A program made the translations under genes and the position numbers. Source: Vibrio sp. 10N (lineage in GTDB: Bacteria; Pseudomonadota; Gammaproteobacteria; Enterobacterales; Vibrionaceae). Taken from it: a DNA stretch of 64,000 nt. The notes below the pieces were generated by a model, which saw only the letters and a list, made by a program, of their open reading frames with translations, was not told where the DNA came from and searched no databases. Of this stretch, positions 1-9,757 are shown piece after piece. Each line of letters opens with the position of its first letter. The first letter of the stretch is position 1. The stretch covers positions 558,001 to 622,000 of the forward strand of contig NZ_BTPM01000002.1 in assembly GCF_036245475.1 (NCBI RefSeq). Reading direction: 5' to 3'.

Positions 1-2
1 GG

Positions 3-833
3 CTCAATTATTTTATCAGCGGGGAGCAACACCGCCCTGAGTTGAGTGCCAGTTTTCCAGCTCATCACCTTGATACGCCATTAGAGTGGGACGACTTAGT
101 GTTGGAGTACTCGGTCATGTCCAAGATAGAGGAGTTGCGTGCATGGTTATCCCACGGCGATACGCTGATGCAAGAGTGGTCTTTGGCCAAGAAGGTAAAA
201 CCAGGCTATAGAGCGGTCTTTTTTGGCCCACCGGGTACCGGAAAAACACTGACGGCTGCTCTATTGGGCAAAGTGACAGGTCGAGAAGTGTATCGGGTCG
301 ACTTATCTATGGTGGTATCAAAGTATATTGGTGAAACGGAAAAGAACTTATCGAGAGTATTCGATGCTGCCAGTTACAAAGATTGGATTTTGTTTTTTGA
401 TGAGGGCGACGCTCTATTTGGAAAAAGAACCGAAGCGAGCAGTTCAAATGACCGTCATGCAAACCAACTAACGGGGTACCTATTGCAAAAAATAGAGGAC
501 TTTCCAGGGACTGTCATCGTAGCAACTAACCTAAAAAGTAACATGGATGAGGCCTTTACGCGTCGATTTCAGAATATGGTCTATTTTACGATCCCAGGAC
601 CAGAGGAGCGCTTATTGCTCTGGGAAAAAGCATTTAGCAATGTTTGCGATCTCGCGGATGATGTCAACCTCACGAGCATTGCTGAAGACTATGCAATAGC
701 TGGTGGACAGGTCATCAACGTACTGCGTCAATGTGCGTTAACCGCTATTCGACGTGGAGAGAAAGTCGTGTATCACCAAGATATCATTGACAGTATTCGA
801 ACTGAGTTAAAGAAAGATAATAAGCTTGTCTAG
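3..833 (+). CDS. eCIS AAA+ ATPase (Afp15-like), 5' end outside the window
   Basis: This is a AAA+ ATPase of the type found in every Afp/PVC/MAC-like contractile injection locus. Known members are thought to help assemble the particle or load it. A Walker A motif (GPPGTGKT, bases about 226-249) and a Walker B motif (ILFFDEGDALFGKR, about 388-430) are visible, followed by a TRRF arginine-finger-like motif. The frame is open without a stop back to base 3, and the first in-window start (TTG at 42) has no good ribosome site, so the true start lies upstream. It is on the strand opposite to the structural operon, 94 bases before the DUF4157 gene. Family assignment is firm; the exact role is inferred from relatives. 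Confidence 0.9.
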   Translation, partial: LNYFISGEQHRPELSASFPAHHLDTPLEWDDLVLEYSVMSKIEELRAWLSHGDTLMQEWSLAKKVKPGYRAVFFGPPGTGKTLTAALLGKVTGREVYRVDLSMVVSKYIGETEKNLSRVFDAASYKDWILFFDEGDALFGKRTEASSSNDRHANQLTGYLLQKIEDFPGTVIVATNLKSNMDEAFTRRFQNMVYFTIPGPEERLLLWEKAFSNVCDLADDVNLTSIAEDYAIAGGQVINVLRQCALTAIRRGEKVVYHQDIIDSIRTELKKDNKLV

Positions 834-927
834 GGTGAGAACATTAACTCAATAGTCATTTGGTTGCTTATTGGCTGAGAGCTTCTACACTTTTACTAAC
901 TCATTGTAATCGTTCGAGGTAATCACT

Positions 928-2562
928 GTGTTTACTGAGCAGGAGACGGCAAAAAAAAGCGCCATAAGTAAGTCCGTCCAACGCAAGCAAAATAGTAGCC
1001 CTTCTTTGGCTTTGGAAGATAATCGCGCTACGAGTGCATTGCAAAGAAAAGCAAACCAAACGGGACTGCCAGACAATCTAAAATCAGGCATGGAAAGCCT
1101 AAGTGGCATGAATCTCGACCACGTTAAAGTGCATTATAATTCCAGTAAACCCGCGACAGTGCAGGCTCATGCCTATGCACAAGGCAGTGACATTCATCTC
1201 GCATCCGGACAAGAGAAACACCTCCCTCATGAGTTAGGCCACGTTGTTCAGCAGATGCAAGGTCGGGTCAAACCGACGAAACAGCTAAAAGGAAAAACGC
1301 AGATTAATGACGATCCTGCGTTAGAAAAAGAGGCGGACGAATTAGGCGCCAAAGCACTTCAACGCCAGTCGTACGGTGTATCTTCAAAGCTGGGTGAAGG
1401 GAGCGCATCAGACAACAGCCCAATCCAGTGTTTTTCTTCGGCAGTTATTGGTGAAGCACATGGTGAAAAGAAAATAGAAGTAACAAGAACCACTAACCTG
1501 TTAGGGCGCTCAGGTTTTGGATGGGCGGTAAAAGTCGAACCGAGTAAGTTAGCCGCTGCATTGGTTGAGAGAAACCATTGGAATGCACCAGGGAGTTGGC
1601 GCACTTTAATGAAGACGAGTATGGAGGCCAGTGGCGACTTTAAGTCTGTTATGCAAAATGCCGAGAGCATTGCCAGCGGCAACTCACCCAGATGGGGGGC
1701 GGAGGATAACTTAATTGGGTATGGCAGCCACTCCGAAGGCGGAACCCGAGCACCGAAAGACACGAGAACTCATATCGAAGATCCCCAAGTACGTAATATG
1801 GCTGTCTTTCTTAGATCTATTGCCCTGTCTTCAGCACAACATAATATCACTGAAGCACAGGTCGATGCGCTTTACCCCAATGGGAGCGGGTTTGCGGTGC
1901 TGCAGCATTGTGGGTTGAATGAGGCTTCGGTACTTAAGTATGCCGATGCAACGCTTAAAGGGATATGGAATACAGAAAAAACAACGGGATTTTTAAGTAG
2001 AGTCGCGACCAACCCAACCAGTCCTCACGTTTTGGTACCCGGACCACAAGGCTTGGAGCAAGTATCTGCAAGGCAGCAGTGGGTCAGAACCACCACGAGC
2101 AATATTAACGATGGGTTAGGGCATATCCTCAACCAAACGCTCAATCATTTAGCGGCAAGGCTAGGGGCAGTTATGGCTGCGCCGGTGCACACTAACCCTC
2201 AATCGCAGCAACTTATTACGGATATTGCGGCGGCCAAATATCATGGTGGAGACCGAATTTTAGGAAGGATGCATGCGGTTGCTGCTTTAGCTCGCACACT
2301 GACACAGATATCCGGTATTCATACGCAGAACCAAGCATACAAAACGGCGAATCCAACTAAAGGATACAATGGTTACATAGTCGGAGATAGTCACCTTACG
2401 GATTTGCAACAAATCGCAAATATCCATAATGGGGCGGATAATCTCGCTGCAACCATCGGTGAAATTAATCCAATAAGACGAGCAAGTTATACAACATTAA
2501 GAAATGATGCCAAAGAAGCAGTCAAAGATGCCAAACGAACGGACACCTTGACGGTGAAGTAA
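928..2562 (+). CDS. DUF4157 (eCIS core domain) protein with unassigned C-terminal half; candidate cargo
   Basis: The 544-residue protein starts at GTG, with GAGGT seven bases upstream. Residues about 50-150 form a DUF4157 domain: His101-Glu-Leu-Gly-His105 (HExxH zinc-protease signature), then VVQQMQG, and a later LEKEADELG segment that could supply a third ligand. DUF4157 proteins are the most common cargo or effector class linked to eCIS loci. Residues about 170-544 match no family I recognise. They are mixed alpha/beta, rich in Ala, Asn and His, and have no signal peptide or membrane segment. The gene follows the AAA+ ATPase and converges with the structural operon. I infer a loaded effector whose C-terminal half carries the activity; this is not shown by sequence alone. 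Confidence 0.85.
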   Translation: MFTEQETAKKSAISKSVQRKQNSSPSLALEDNRATSALQRKANQTGLPDNLKSGMESLSGMNLDHVKVHYNSSKPATVQAHAYAQGSDIHLASGQEKHLPHELGHVVQQMQGRVKPTKQLKGKTQINDDPALEKEADELGAKALQRQSYGVSSKLGEGSASDNSPIQCFSSAVIGEAHGEKKIEVTRTTNLLGRSGFGWAVKVEPSKLAAALVERNHWNAPGSWRTLMKTSMEASGDFKSVMQNAESIASGNSPRWGAEDNLIGYGSHSEGGTRAPKDTRTHIEDPQVRNMAVFLRSIALSSAQHNITEAQVDALYPNGSGFAVLQHCGLNEASVLKYADATLKGIWNTEKTTGFLSRVATNPTSPHVLVPGPQGLEQVSARQQWVRTTTSNINDGLGHILNQTLNHLAARLGAVMAAPVHTNPQSQQLITDIAAAKYHGGDRILGRMHAVAALARTLTQISGIHTQNQAYKTANPTKGYNGYIVGDSHLTDLQQIANIHNGADNLAATIGEINPIRRASYTTLRNDAKEAVKDAKRTDTLTVK

Positions 2563-2590
2563 CCTCCGCGCGCCCATTGAATCCACCTCT

Positions 2591-2627
2591 GGATAGGCCC
2601 TAAGTTTTGGATACTTAGGGCCTATCC
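2591..2627. terminator. Long perfect hairpin at the convergent end of the eCIS gene sets
   Basis: A 14-base perfect inverted repeat (GGATAGGCCCTAAG with its complement, nine-base loop TTTTGGATA) sits between the DUF4157 gene and the convergent 886-residue membrane protein gene. The right arm contains the stop codon of the latter (2615-2617). There is no T-run, so it may be a bidirectional terminator, or an RNA-stabilising or processing stem. Confidence 0.6.
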
Positions 2628-5275
2628 CCCTCAACAGTTAACCATCTCACTAATAGCAATATCCAAATTATCACCGCCATGAAACCCAGTAGGATTGCCA
2701 CTCGGTATTCTGCAAAATAGGGATCAGCAATGAACACCAGCATCAGCGTGGCTAGAGAACCGACACAGAGCAGTACAAAGGGTTGTTTAAGCAAATAGGG
2801 TCTAATTGGGTAATACCATTTGCTGATAACCAAGATAGCAGCGATGGCGGTAAAGACGACAAATAGGATGGCTCGAAGAAGCCAGCGGTTGGGGCAAACC
2901 CAATCCATCAATGCGGTGATTTTGGCTTCCATAGCTTGAAAAGCCGGTAAAAACGCTGGTGAGTCTGGATAAAATGTTTGGTTCACCAACTCCTGACTCA
3001 GCGCATTTAAAGGAATGGGCTGGTAAGCCGCTCCGATAAAGCTCCAGCTCGACAACCGAAGTAGTTGCATGAGTTCAGTTTCTGATTGGCGGTTGTCTTG
3101 AGTGATTAACATCGGCACCATTTTTTTAAACATGTGCTCGACCTTAAGCTGTTCACTTTGATGGCTCAGCCAATTATGCAGCTGTTGTATTTGATGGCGT
3201 TCCTGTTGTGCTTTCTCCGCTGCACTCAGTGATTGACTGTCACTGCTTTGCTGCACGTGAGGGCGCATGATGAGATGGTTGGCAATTTCAGTAAGTGTGT
3301 CGACATGATTAAATTGATAGAAGTTTTGAGTGTTCTCGCTCAGTAGCGAATCAACAGGCACGACGATGTTTAGGAAAAACCTATCACTTGGTTGAGCAAT
3401 CACCTCACTGCTTTTCGTTATGTCATCACCTTGACTCTTAAGGAGTGCCTGTTTGAGTTCGCGAACGAAATTAAGGTAAGCATTGTGACCAGCTGTGGTG
3501 GTTAGTCGGCTTACATCAATGTCAAGTGTGACGCCGTCACCTATGGTTGGCACGGGTTTCATCCCGAGTGTCATGACTGGTTTCATTCGGTTAATCAGCG
3601 TGTTATCGAGAGGTGTCGTGATAGCATCGACTATTTGGTCAATCAGACTTTGATTGAGCAACTCGATAAGCTCAAGCTCAGAGAGGTCTCTGGGTGTCGT
3701 TATCACTAAGTCCACTTGGCTTCGATAGCGATGGGCAGTACGTATAAACTCTGTGTACTGTTTGTCCGCTTGCCAATTAGGTGGCAGTGCTAACAAACTG
3801 CCGCTGCTGCTTGGTTTTGCGACGGCGCCAAACAGGCCAATTCGGTCTAGCTGACTAAAATTGATGACTTGTGCATTATCACCCCCTGCCCAATATGGGT
3901 AAAAGCCGTAAAAGGTGGCATCGCTGAATATGGACAGCCGACTGTCTTGGCAACCGCAGTCTTCAGTCGCCTGCCATAGAATCGGAGAGGCGTCGTTTTG
4001 CGCTATTCCTTGCTTATAAGCGACTTGGATGACATTGGCGACATCTGGTGAGGTGAGGTCAACGCCTTCAAGAGCCATCGCGGATTCAAACAAATACTGG
4101 CTGGCAAACACTTGATTGGCGAGCGGCACCAACTGTTTTTGCAAGCTAGCGGGAATAGCGAAGACCGCCTGTTTTTTAAGCTCTGCAAACAGGGCGTTAC
4201 TGTCTAGCTGCCAGTGAACCAGTGGCGCTGTGGTTTTGGTGGTACTCGTTGTGTTGGTTTGCGTTACAGGACTGTCGCTATTGCTGGCGCTCGAGTCAGA
4301 TGTGCTAGTGCTAGATGTACTGTCAGAACTCGCAGCAGTGGTACTTGATGAACTCGTGCTAGAGCTAGAAGCGGTACTAGCGGGTTTTGAATTGCCCGAT
4401 GTCGCACTGGCATCCGTGCTTGCGGCAGCATTCTTGCTTGTTTGGCTGGTGCTGGTAGCTTCGGTTTCACTATTGGATTCACTAGTGTGGTTTAAGCTTT
4501 GCAATTGAATGTACGTATTTAAATTGAGAGCTGGGTTGAACGTGGCGTCTAACTGATCAATGAGTTTGACCAGTTCGTTATATAAGCTACTTCGCTCGGG
4601 GAACTGTTGTTTAGCAAGTGCCATCAGTGCTTTTAAAGTCGCTTGTCGATTAAGGTCTTCGTCAGTGAGTTGGAAATAATAGCTAGTGATGGCTGCCGTA
4701 TTGCTGGTACTTGGCTCCACAGGGGCACTTTCGGTGTTATTCGTGTTAGGTGCGAGTAACTGTTGCAACTGCTGGGAACTTAACCTGAGCACCTCTGCGG
4801 CCGGGATACTATCACGCCAATCTGGGAATAGTGCGTTGATCTCGGTAGCGCGACCTAAATCAATTAAGGTTGTATCGACAAAAGTGGTGTTGCGCGCGCC
4901 ACCAACTTGATAGGCGGTGGCCACATCGAATTCACTGCAGAAGTACACTAGCCACTTATGAGTGACAGGGCCAAAAATTCCATCAGTCAGCATTTTTCCG
5001 TTGGTTTTGAGCGCAGCCTGAAAGGCTTTGTTGTGCTGATACAGCGCATTAAGTTGTTGCTGTATGACTCGCCCTTGATAACGGCTGTCCTTCGTCGGCA
5101 GACTTGCCTCGCAGCTTATAGGTTGAGTGCTCGCAGTATCGCCGTGAGCAATGTTTGATGAGAGCGCAATAAAGGATAGCCAGACAATAAACACTAACCC
5201 AACCAACTTGCACAGCTGTGTAAATCGCTGTCTTCGCTTTGGGTCATAGTAAAAGTCGAGTAAATAGTCGTTCAT
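2615..5275 (-). CDS. eCIS-associated envelope protein: peptidoglycan-binding-like, Ser/Thr linker, degenerate GH18-like domain, four membrane segments
   Basis: Last gene of the eCIS operon (886 residues, AAGGA ribosome site). A hydrophobic segment at residues about 22-44 is a signal anchor. Residues about 65-115 (ending TDGIFGPVTHKWLVYFC) resemble a peptidoglycan-binding-1 fold. Residues about 255-350 are a Ser/Thr-rich spacer. From about 453, GFYPYWAGG followed by VINFSQLDRIGLFG looks like the first strands of a GH18 barrel. The place of the DxxDxDxE catalytic motif is taken by DGVTLDID (about 580), which lacks the central Asp and the catalytic Glu. Three further membrane helices lie at about 790-880. 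I infer an inner-membrane protein exposing a wall-binding, probably non-catalytic domain to the periplasm. It may anchor the particle or help release it. The GH18 resemblance is my reading and needs a structure search. Confidence 0.65.
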   Translation of the reverse strand: MNDYLLDFYYDPKRRQRFTQLCKLVGLVFIVWLSFIALSSNIAHGDTASTQPISCEASLPTKDSRYQGRVIQQQLNALYQHNKAFQAALKTNGKMLTDGIFGPVTHKWLVYFCSEFDVATAYQVGGARNTTFVDTTLIDLGRATEINALFPDWRDSIPAAEVLRLSSQQLQQLLAPNTNNTESAPVEPSTSNTAAITSYYFQLTDEDLNRQATLKALMALAKQQFPERSSLYNELVKLIDQLDATFNPALNLNTYIQLQSLNHTSESNSETEATSTSQTSKNAAASTDASATSGNSKPASTASSSSTSSSSTTAASSDSTSSTSTSDSSASNSDSPVTQTNTTSTTKTTAPLVHWQLDSNALFAELKKQAVFAIPASLQKQLVPLANQVFASQYLFESAMALEGVDLTSPDVANVIQVAYKQGIAQNDASPILWQATEDCGCQDSRLSIFSDATFYGFYPYWAGGDNAQVINFSQLDRIGLFGAVAKPSSSGSLLALPPNWQADKQYTEFIRTAHRYRSQVDLVITTPRDLSELELIELLNQSLIDQIVDAITTPLDNTLINRMKPVMTLGMKPVPTIGDGVTLDIDVSRLTTTAGHNAYLNFVRELKQALLKSQGDDITKSSEVIAQPSDRFFLNIVVPVDSLLSENTQNFYQFNHVDTLTEIANHLIMRPHVQQSSDSQSLSAAEKAQQERHQIQQLHNWLSHQSEQLKVEHMFKKMVPMLITQDNRQSETELMQLLRLSSWSFIGAAYQPIPLNALSQELVNQTFYPDSPAFLPAFQAMEAKITALMDWVCPNRWLLRAILFVVFTAIAAILVISKWYYPIRPYLLKQPFVLLCVGSLATLMLVFIADPYFAEYRVAILLGFMAVIIWILLLVRWLTVEGDRP

Positions 5276-5287
5276 ATCACGTTATCC

Positions 5288-8200
5288 TTAGCGCCAAGTC
5301 ACGAATAGGGGTTGGTCCATCCATGGGTATTTGATGGTCTGAAAACTCCATGGCAGTTGATCGAGCAGCACGTCAAAGGTGCCGGGGATCACTTGTAGCT
5401 GCCATTGGTTGTCCTCTTTGGTCAAATAGCCTTCGCGTTGTAAAAATGTGCTTCGTAAGCCTTCTATGGAGGTGGAACCGATGGCGCTCCAGTGGGCTAT
5501 CATTGCTGTTAGCAAACCATCGATGGTTTGTTTTGCGTTTTCTGGAAGTTCGACGTCGCTTGGTATGGGCTGGTGTATATCCATTCCACACAATAGTTTG
5601 TTGAGCACCAGTAGATACTCAGGCGTCTCAGTCAGTCCTTCTACCAAGTACTGCAAACAAAACAGCGCTTGGACTTGGTGCTCTTCATCAACAAACGCTT
5701 GGTTTTGGGTGAGGGCAAGGCGCTGAAACAGAGCAGGGATGTAAGTCGCGGCAATAACGAGCCCAGCATTGGTGATGGTGATGGGCTCTGATGTTTCGAC
5801 CTCATCTTGGCGATATGGCCAGGACAAAGGTTCGCTTTCCGTTTTTTCACGCTCAAAGCTGTGCGCAGGACGCAGGGCTTGGTTGATTTGTTCTACCACA
5901 GGGTGAGCGCTGTCGACGCTGTTAGGCTGATCGACAAAGCTGCCTATGTTTGACACTCGTTGAGCGTTGCTGGTCGAAACTTTGTCTAGCGCCATCACAG
6001 AGTTTGGTAATTCGAGTTTAGACATAAGCTGTGTTGAGTCTGCTGCGGAAAGTTGGAAGATCTGTTGTAGCTGCGGTAGTTGGCATAGTTCGGTCAGTAA
6101 CCAGTCCAGTGTTTGAGATGTATTACCGGACACACCGATTACAATTACTCGTTGGTATAGCATCTTCCAAAACGCAAAATGAATATATTTGTTGTTTTGA
6201 CTGTGTGACATAAGTGACTGATAGATAGCCAATATCGGCCAGAGGTTTGGAGCCAATGTTGAAATTAACGACAGATGTCTTGAAGCAGAAAGCGCAGTAA
6301 TCCAGCGTTCTAGTTTGTGAGTAGTGAGTAGCGCTTTGGACAGTTGGCTTTTGATCGTGTGTGGCTTCGAAGCTAACGCGACGTCTAGGGCTGCCACTGC
6401 AGATTCTGTCTGACCATCATCAAGCAAGGTTTCAATTAACTTAGGCGCGGGGTAAGAAACCGGCACGGCTGAAAGCCAGACTTGATGATGAGCAGGTTCT
6501 TGGGTCTTAATCCACTCAACCATCTCGGCGTAAAGCTTGGTTTGGCTTTTTTGGGGATACTGTTTATTGAGCTGGTGAAACAGGGCTTCTATCCACTCGG
6601 TTGGCGTTTGTGGCGGGTTGGTGCTCAGCAACTGTTGGTAGAGCCACACAGCAGGAACATTGCATTTAGCGAGTAATCCACAAAGTAGCTCAAGGCTTTG
6701 TTTGAGCGACGTGCTAATGGGTTGCTCTAAGCGAGTGAGAACACGTTGAGTTGTTTGGCTATTTAGCGTTAATGCACTTTGACCGAGTGATGAGCGGGTA
6801 TCGAAGATCGCGGCGATAATGAGTCGACGCTGTTCAGCGCGCCAAATGGTGGCCGAGTTTGAAGCTTGGATCTCATCTAGCCACTGAGCCATCGTATTAG
6901 TATTGACATGACTCGTTGACAGCGAGCTTAACAAGTCGCTTACCCATTCGCGCTGTTGGCTTTGAGCGTGAGCGGCAACGAAACTAAGCAGTTTACTGGC
7001 TACGTTAGCTTCAGACTGAAGGCTGCGCTTTGCAATGGCTGACACCAGCGCAAGTAGCGCCGAGTCTAGTACTGCTTGTTCTAGGATTGCTTGCTGAGAA
7101 CTTGACACGGAGAGCCTAACAAATAGCGGTGTCCAAATGAGCGACTTGGTATCGATATAACCAAAAGACAAGCCTTGTGAGCGCAGGGCTGCCTTGTGTG
7201 TTTCCAGCGTTTGGATGAGTGAAAGCAAAGTTTGCAGGTGAGGCTGCTGATTGGGGAATAGCCAATTAACTACGGTAAGCAGATCCTCGTTAGACATCGC
7301 TTTGAGCCAGCGATGTTGAATCCTTGGCGTACTCATCATCGCTAGGATTAGCCTCTGTGCTTGGCGAGTATCCACATTCGCTTCGCGGCTGGAATGATCA
7401 ATGAATGACTTGATAACTTTTGGTTGTCCATTGAGCAGTGCAACCCAGAATTGCGTGGAGAGCTTAGGTAGCTGCTGTGTTACTGCCAGCCAAAGTTCAT
7501 GTGTTTGTACGTTGAACTCAACGACAGAGTGAGCAACAGTGATGGGGGATTCATCAGTTGTTTGGTTGGAAGCTTTAACCTGCGATGACATCGTGAGCAA
7601 GGTTTGCTTAAGGACTTCGTTGGCACCTGAGGAGAACACAGTGATCAATGACGTCAGTAATGCGTGATGTTCGATATTGCGCCGCGCTGCCATCTGCTCA
7701 GTCAGAGACAGTAAGTAACTTCGATTGTTGAACTCACTTCCGCGTTCAATAAGCAAGTAGCTAAAAGTGAACTCCCATAAGCTATCTCGCAGAATATGGG
7801 TTTCGACAGGGGTTGGCGTGACCAATTCGATTAATGACTGGCGAATCGTTTCTTGTTCACTGAACACTTGGCTTACGATTGGAAGCGCTGCAGGCTCAAT
7901 GAGTTCGGTAAAGTTGAGAAGCGTTTGATTAGTGTAACTTTCCACCCAATGGCGGCGAACAGCTGCGAGCTGACCAGACCAAAGCAATAATGATTTTAGG
8001 ATGCTAGGATCTTTAGGCCATGCTTGTTTAAGGCTGGTTTCATTGCCTGATTGCAAGGCGATGAGTAGTCGATGATTAAAGCTTGTTGTCTCAGTTTTGC
8101 TTTTAGTTAGTAACTCCCATTTTTGTTCAATAGAAGAGTCTACTGGATCGTCAGTACCGATTTTATTGATTGACGATGAAACCAATGGGACAGACTGGTT

Positions 8201-9757
8201 TTCATCAAAATGCTGTTGGATAAAAACGTCCAGCAATAGCGTTAACGCATCATCAGACAACGATGTCCACAACGCTTCGCGCAGATCTTCATCGGAAATA
8301 AACTGCTTATAAAGCTCCTTGGACAATGCGCCTTCACTCAGCACACTCTCTAGTTCGCTCAACAAAGACTGATCAATGTTGGATGCTTTTAAACGTATGA
8401 CGAGCTGAGAAATGCGCTTCACAGCACCGGCGTTCTGATTACCGTGCGGTTTCGTTTCTGATGGATGGCCTTGTGTATGAGCGCGTTTATCGGGATCTGA
8501 ACGTTCGTATATTGAAAAGTCGTCCAGCATCAACAACATTTGTTGTCTCAGTGCACCGTCAATTTGCGTTGAGTCGAGATGGCGTCGAAGCTCACTAATG
8601 AGTGTAGCGGTGTCCACGTTGCGTTCGGCAGCCATACGTCCGATTAGGCTGCGCATGTACTGCAGTTTATTAAATCGGCTGCCACGCTCGACTAAAACAA
8701 AGTGGAATGTGAATTGCCAAAGAAGCGACGGCACGACTCGAGATGATTGGGAGTCACTAGGTTGCTGTTGGTTATCCTTCGGCTGCCACAAGTCAGGCAA
8801 ACTCAGGAGTTGGTGTAGAAATGGGTATTCTAATGGCTCCAAACGATACAGCAGCGCCAGTCGTTGTGGTACGGAAAGCGAGTTTACCAGTAGCAAGGGT
8901 AGCGAGCTATTATGAGATTGCTGATATAGCGCACTTATAATGGCACTGTGATAGTGGGTGAGCAGGCTATCCCAGATGCTCATCATAGGCTGTAGCTGAT
9001 GGGCACGGATGGCGTCTAACATTCGAGTTTGCCAGCCTTGGTGTAATGCTGATTGCAAAGTGGGCTCATGGTGGGTGGTGCCCAGCAAGACCTTCATTAG
9101 AGAGATACGTTGATCACAATTTAGTCTAGGGAGCAACTTGGAAAGCGTCCCTGAAGAAAGCTGGTGGGCCATTCTTTTATAGATGGCTCTCGCATTGCGA
9201 CTTTGAGACATAGCTAGACTAAAGCGTTGAATGTTATTTAATAATACGTTTTCCAGCTGGTTATCCTGCCAGTCACGAGTTTGTTTAAATGGCCATTCCA
9301 GTAGACCTGTATTGAGGAAATGCCAAGCTTGCTGCCATTCAAATAAGCTCAATGTTTCTGTTGCAGCCGTGGAGGATGACGGATGTGGATTAGACGCTGC
9401 AGGTAAACGATCGCGGTTGCTGTTCGTGTGACTTATTTGATGCGATAGCTGGTCATAGAGTTGCCATGTTAGCTGTTCTTTCAAAACAGAATACAAGTGA
9501 GCATTATCCGAATCCGTTAGATAAATGGTCCCTAAATCAATAGTGAGCGCGTCTAACTTAACTACGGTGTCAGCGGGAATCAGGGCGTTTAGTTTTGCCT
9601 CCACCGCAGGAAGGATCTCCGCAACCAGCTTGGGACAAATCTCGGCGGCAAACCTCTCTGCATGGGTAGTGCTGTCGAAATCTACCTCTAGCAACACCTT
9701 ATGAATGGCATGATTTTGAGCGTTAGGATCGAGTGCGAGTGATTGGTTGTCCATCAT
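5288..9757 (-). CDS. Contractile injection system tape-measure protein (CIS_TMP family)
   Basis: This 1489-residue protein matches the CIS_TMP family. The N-terminus begins with a conserved strand-helix module (HKVLLEVDFDS, then VVKLDALTIDLG). The C-terminus has the typical signature LNKLLCG ... LRSTFLQREGYL ... DVLLDQLPWSFQTIKYPWM. An internal repeat is visible at about residues 342-380 (FTFHFVLVERGSRFN) and 656-697 (FTFSYLLIERGSEFN). Tape-measure proteins set particle length in contractile tails. I chose ATG at 9757 because it overlaps the upstream stop as ATGA, which implies translational coupling; a longer frame to 9805 would add 16 unlikely residues. The gene sits between the Afp12-like baseplate gene and the membrane protein gene. 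Confidence 0.88.
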   Translation of the reverse strand: MMDNQSLALDPNAQNHAIHKVLLEVDFDSTTHAERFAAEICPKLVAEILPAVEAKLNALIPADTVVKLDALTIDLGTIYLTDSDNAHLYSVLKEQLTWQLYDQLSHQISHTNSNRDRLPAASNPHPSSSTAATETLSLFEWQQAWHFLNTGLLEWPFKQTRDWQDNQLENVLLNNIQRFSLAMSQSRNARAIYKRMAHQLSSGTLSKLLPRLNCDQRISLMKVLLGTTHHEPTLQSALHQGWQTRMLDAIRAHQLQPMMSIWDSLLTHYHSAIISALYQQSHNSSLPLLLVNSLSVPQRLALLYRLEPLEYPFLHQLLSLPDLWQPKDNQQQPSDSQSSRVVPSLLWQFTFHFVLVERGSRFNKLQYMRSLIGRMAAERNVDTATLISELRRHLDSTQIDGALRQQMLLMLDDFSIYERSDPDKRAHTQGHPSETKPHGNQNAGAVKRISQLVIRLKASNIDQSLLSELESVLSEGALSKELYKQFISDEDLREALWTSLSDDALTLLLDVFIQQHFDENQSVPLVSSSINKIGTDDPVDSSIEQKWELLTKSKTETTSFNHRLLIALQSGNETSLKQAWPKDPSILKSLLLWSGQLAAVRRHWVESYTNQTLLNFTELIEPAALPIVSQVFSEQETIRQSLIELVTPTPVETHILRDSLWEFTFSYLLIERGSEFNNRSYLLSLTEQMAARRNIEHHALLTSLITVFSSGANEVLKQTLLTMSSQVKASNQTTDESPITVAHSVVEFNVQTHELWLAVTQQLPKLSTQFWVALLNGQPKVIKSFIDHSSREANVDTRQAQRLILAMMSTPRIQHRWLKAMSNEDLLTVVNWLFPNQQPHLQTLLSLIQTLETHKAALRSQGLSFGYIDTKSLIWTPLFVRLSVSSSQQAILEQAVLDSALLALVSAIAKRSLQSEANVASKLLSFVAAHAQSQQREWVSDLLSSLSTSHVNTNTMAQWLDEIQASNSATIWRAEQRRLIIAAIFDTRSSLGQSALTLNSQTTQRVLTRLEQPISTSLKQSLELLCGLLAKCNVPAVWLYQQLLSTNPPQTPTEWIEALFHQLNKQYPQKSQTKLYAEMVEWIKTQEPAHHQVWLSAVPVSYPAPKLIETLLDDGQTESAVAALDVALASKPHTIKSQLSKALLTTHKLERWITALSASRHLSLISTLAPNLWPILAIYQSLMSHSQNNKYIHFAFWKMLYQRVIVIGVSGNTSQTLDWLLTELCQLPQLQQIFQLSAADSTQLMSKLELPNSVMALDKVSTSNAQRVSNIGSFVDQPNSVDSAHPVVEQINQALRPAHSFEREKTESEPLSWPYRQDEVETSEPITITNAGLVIAATYIPALFQRLALTQNQAFVDEEHQVQALFCLQYLVEGLTETPEYLLVLNKLLCGMDIHQPIPSDVELPENAKQTIDGLLTAMIAHWSAIGSTSIEGLRSTFLQREGYLTKEDNQWQLQVIPGTFDVLLDQLPWSFQTIKYPWMDQPLFVTWR

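Noticed and set aside
4230..4508. Frames of hydrophobic repeats on the plus strand opposite the Ser/Thr linker
   Set aside because: They are the antisense of the Ser/Thr-rich coding repeats and have no ribosome site or family.
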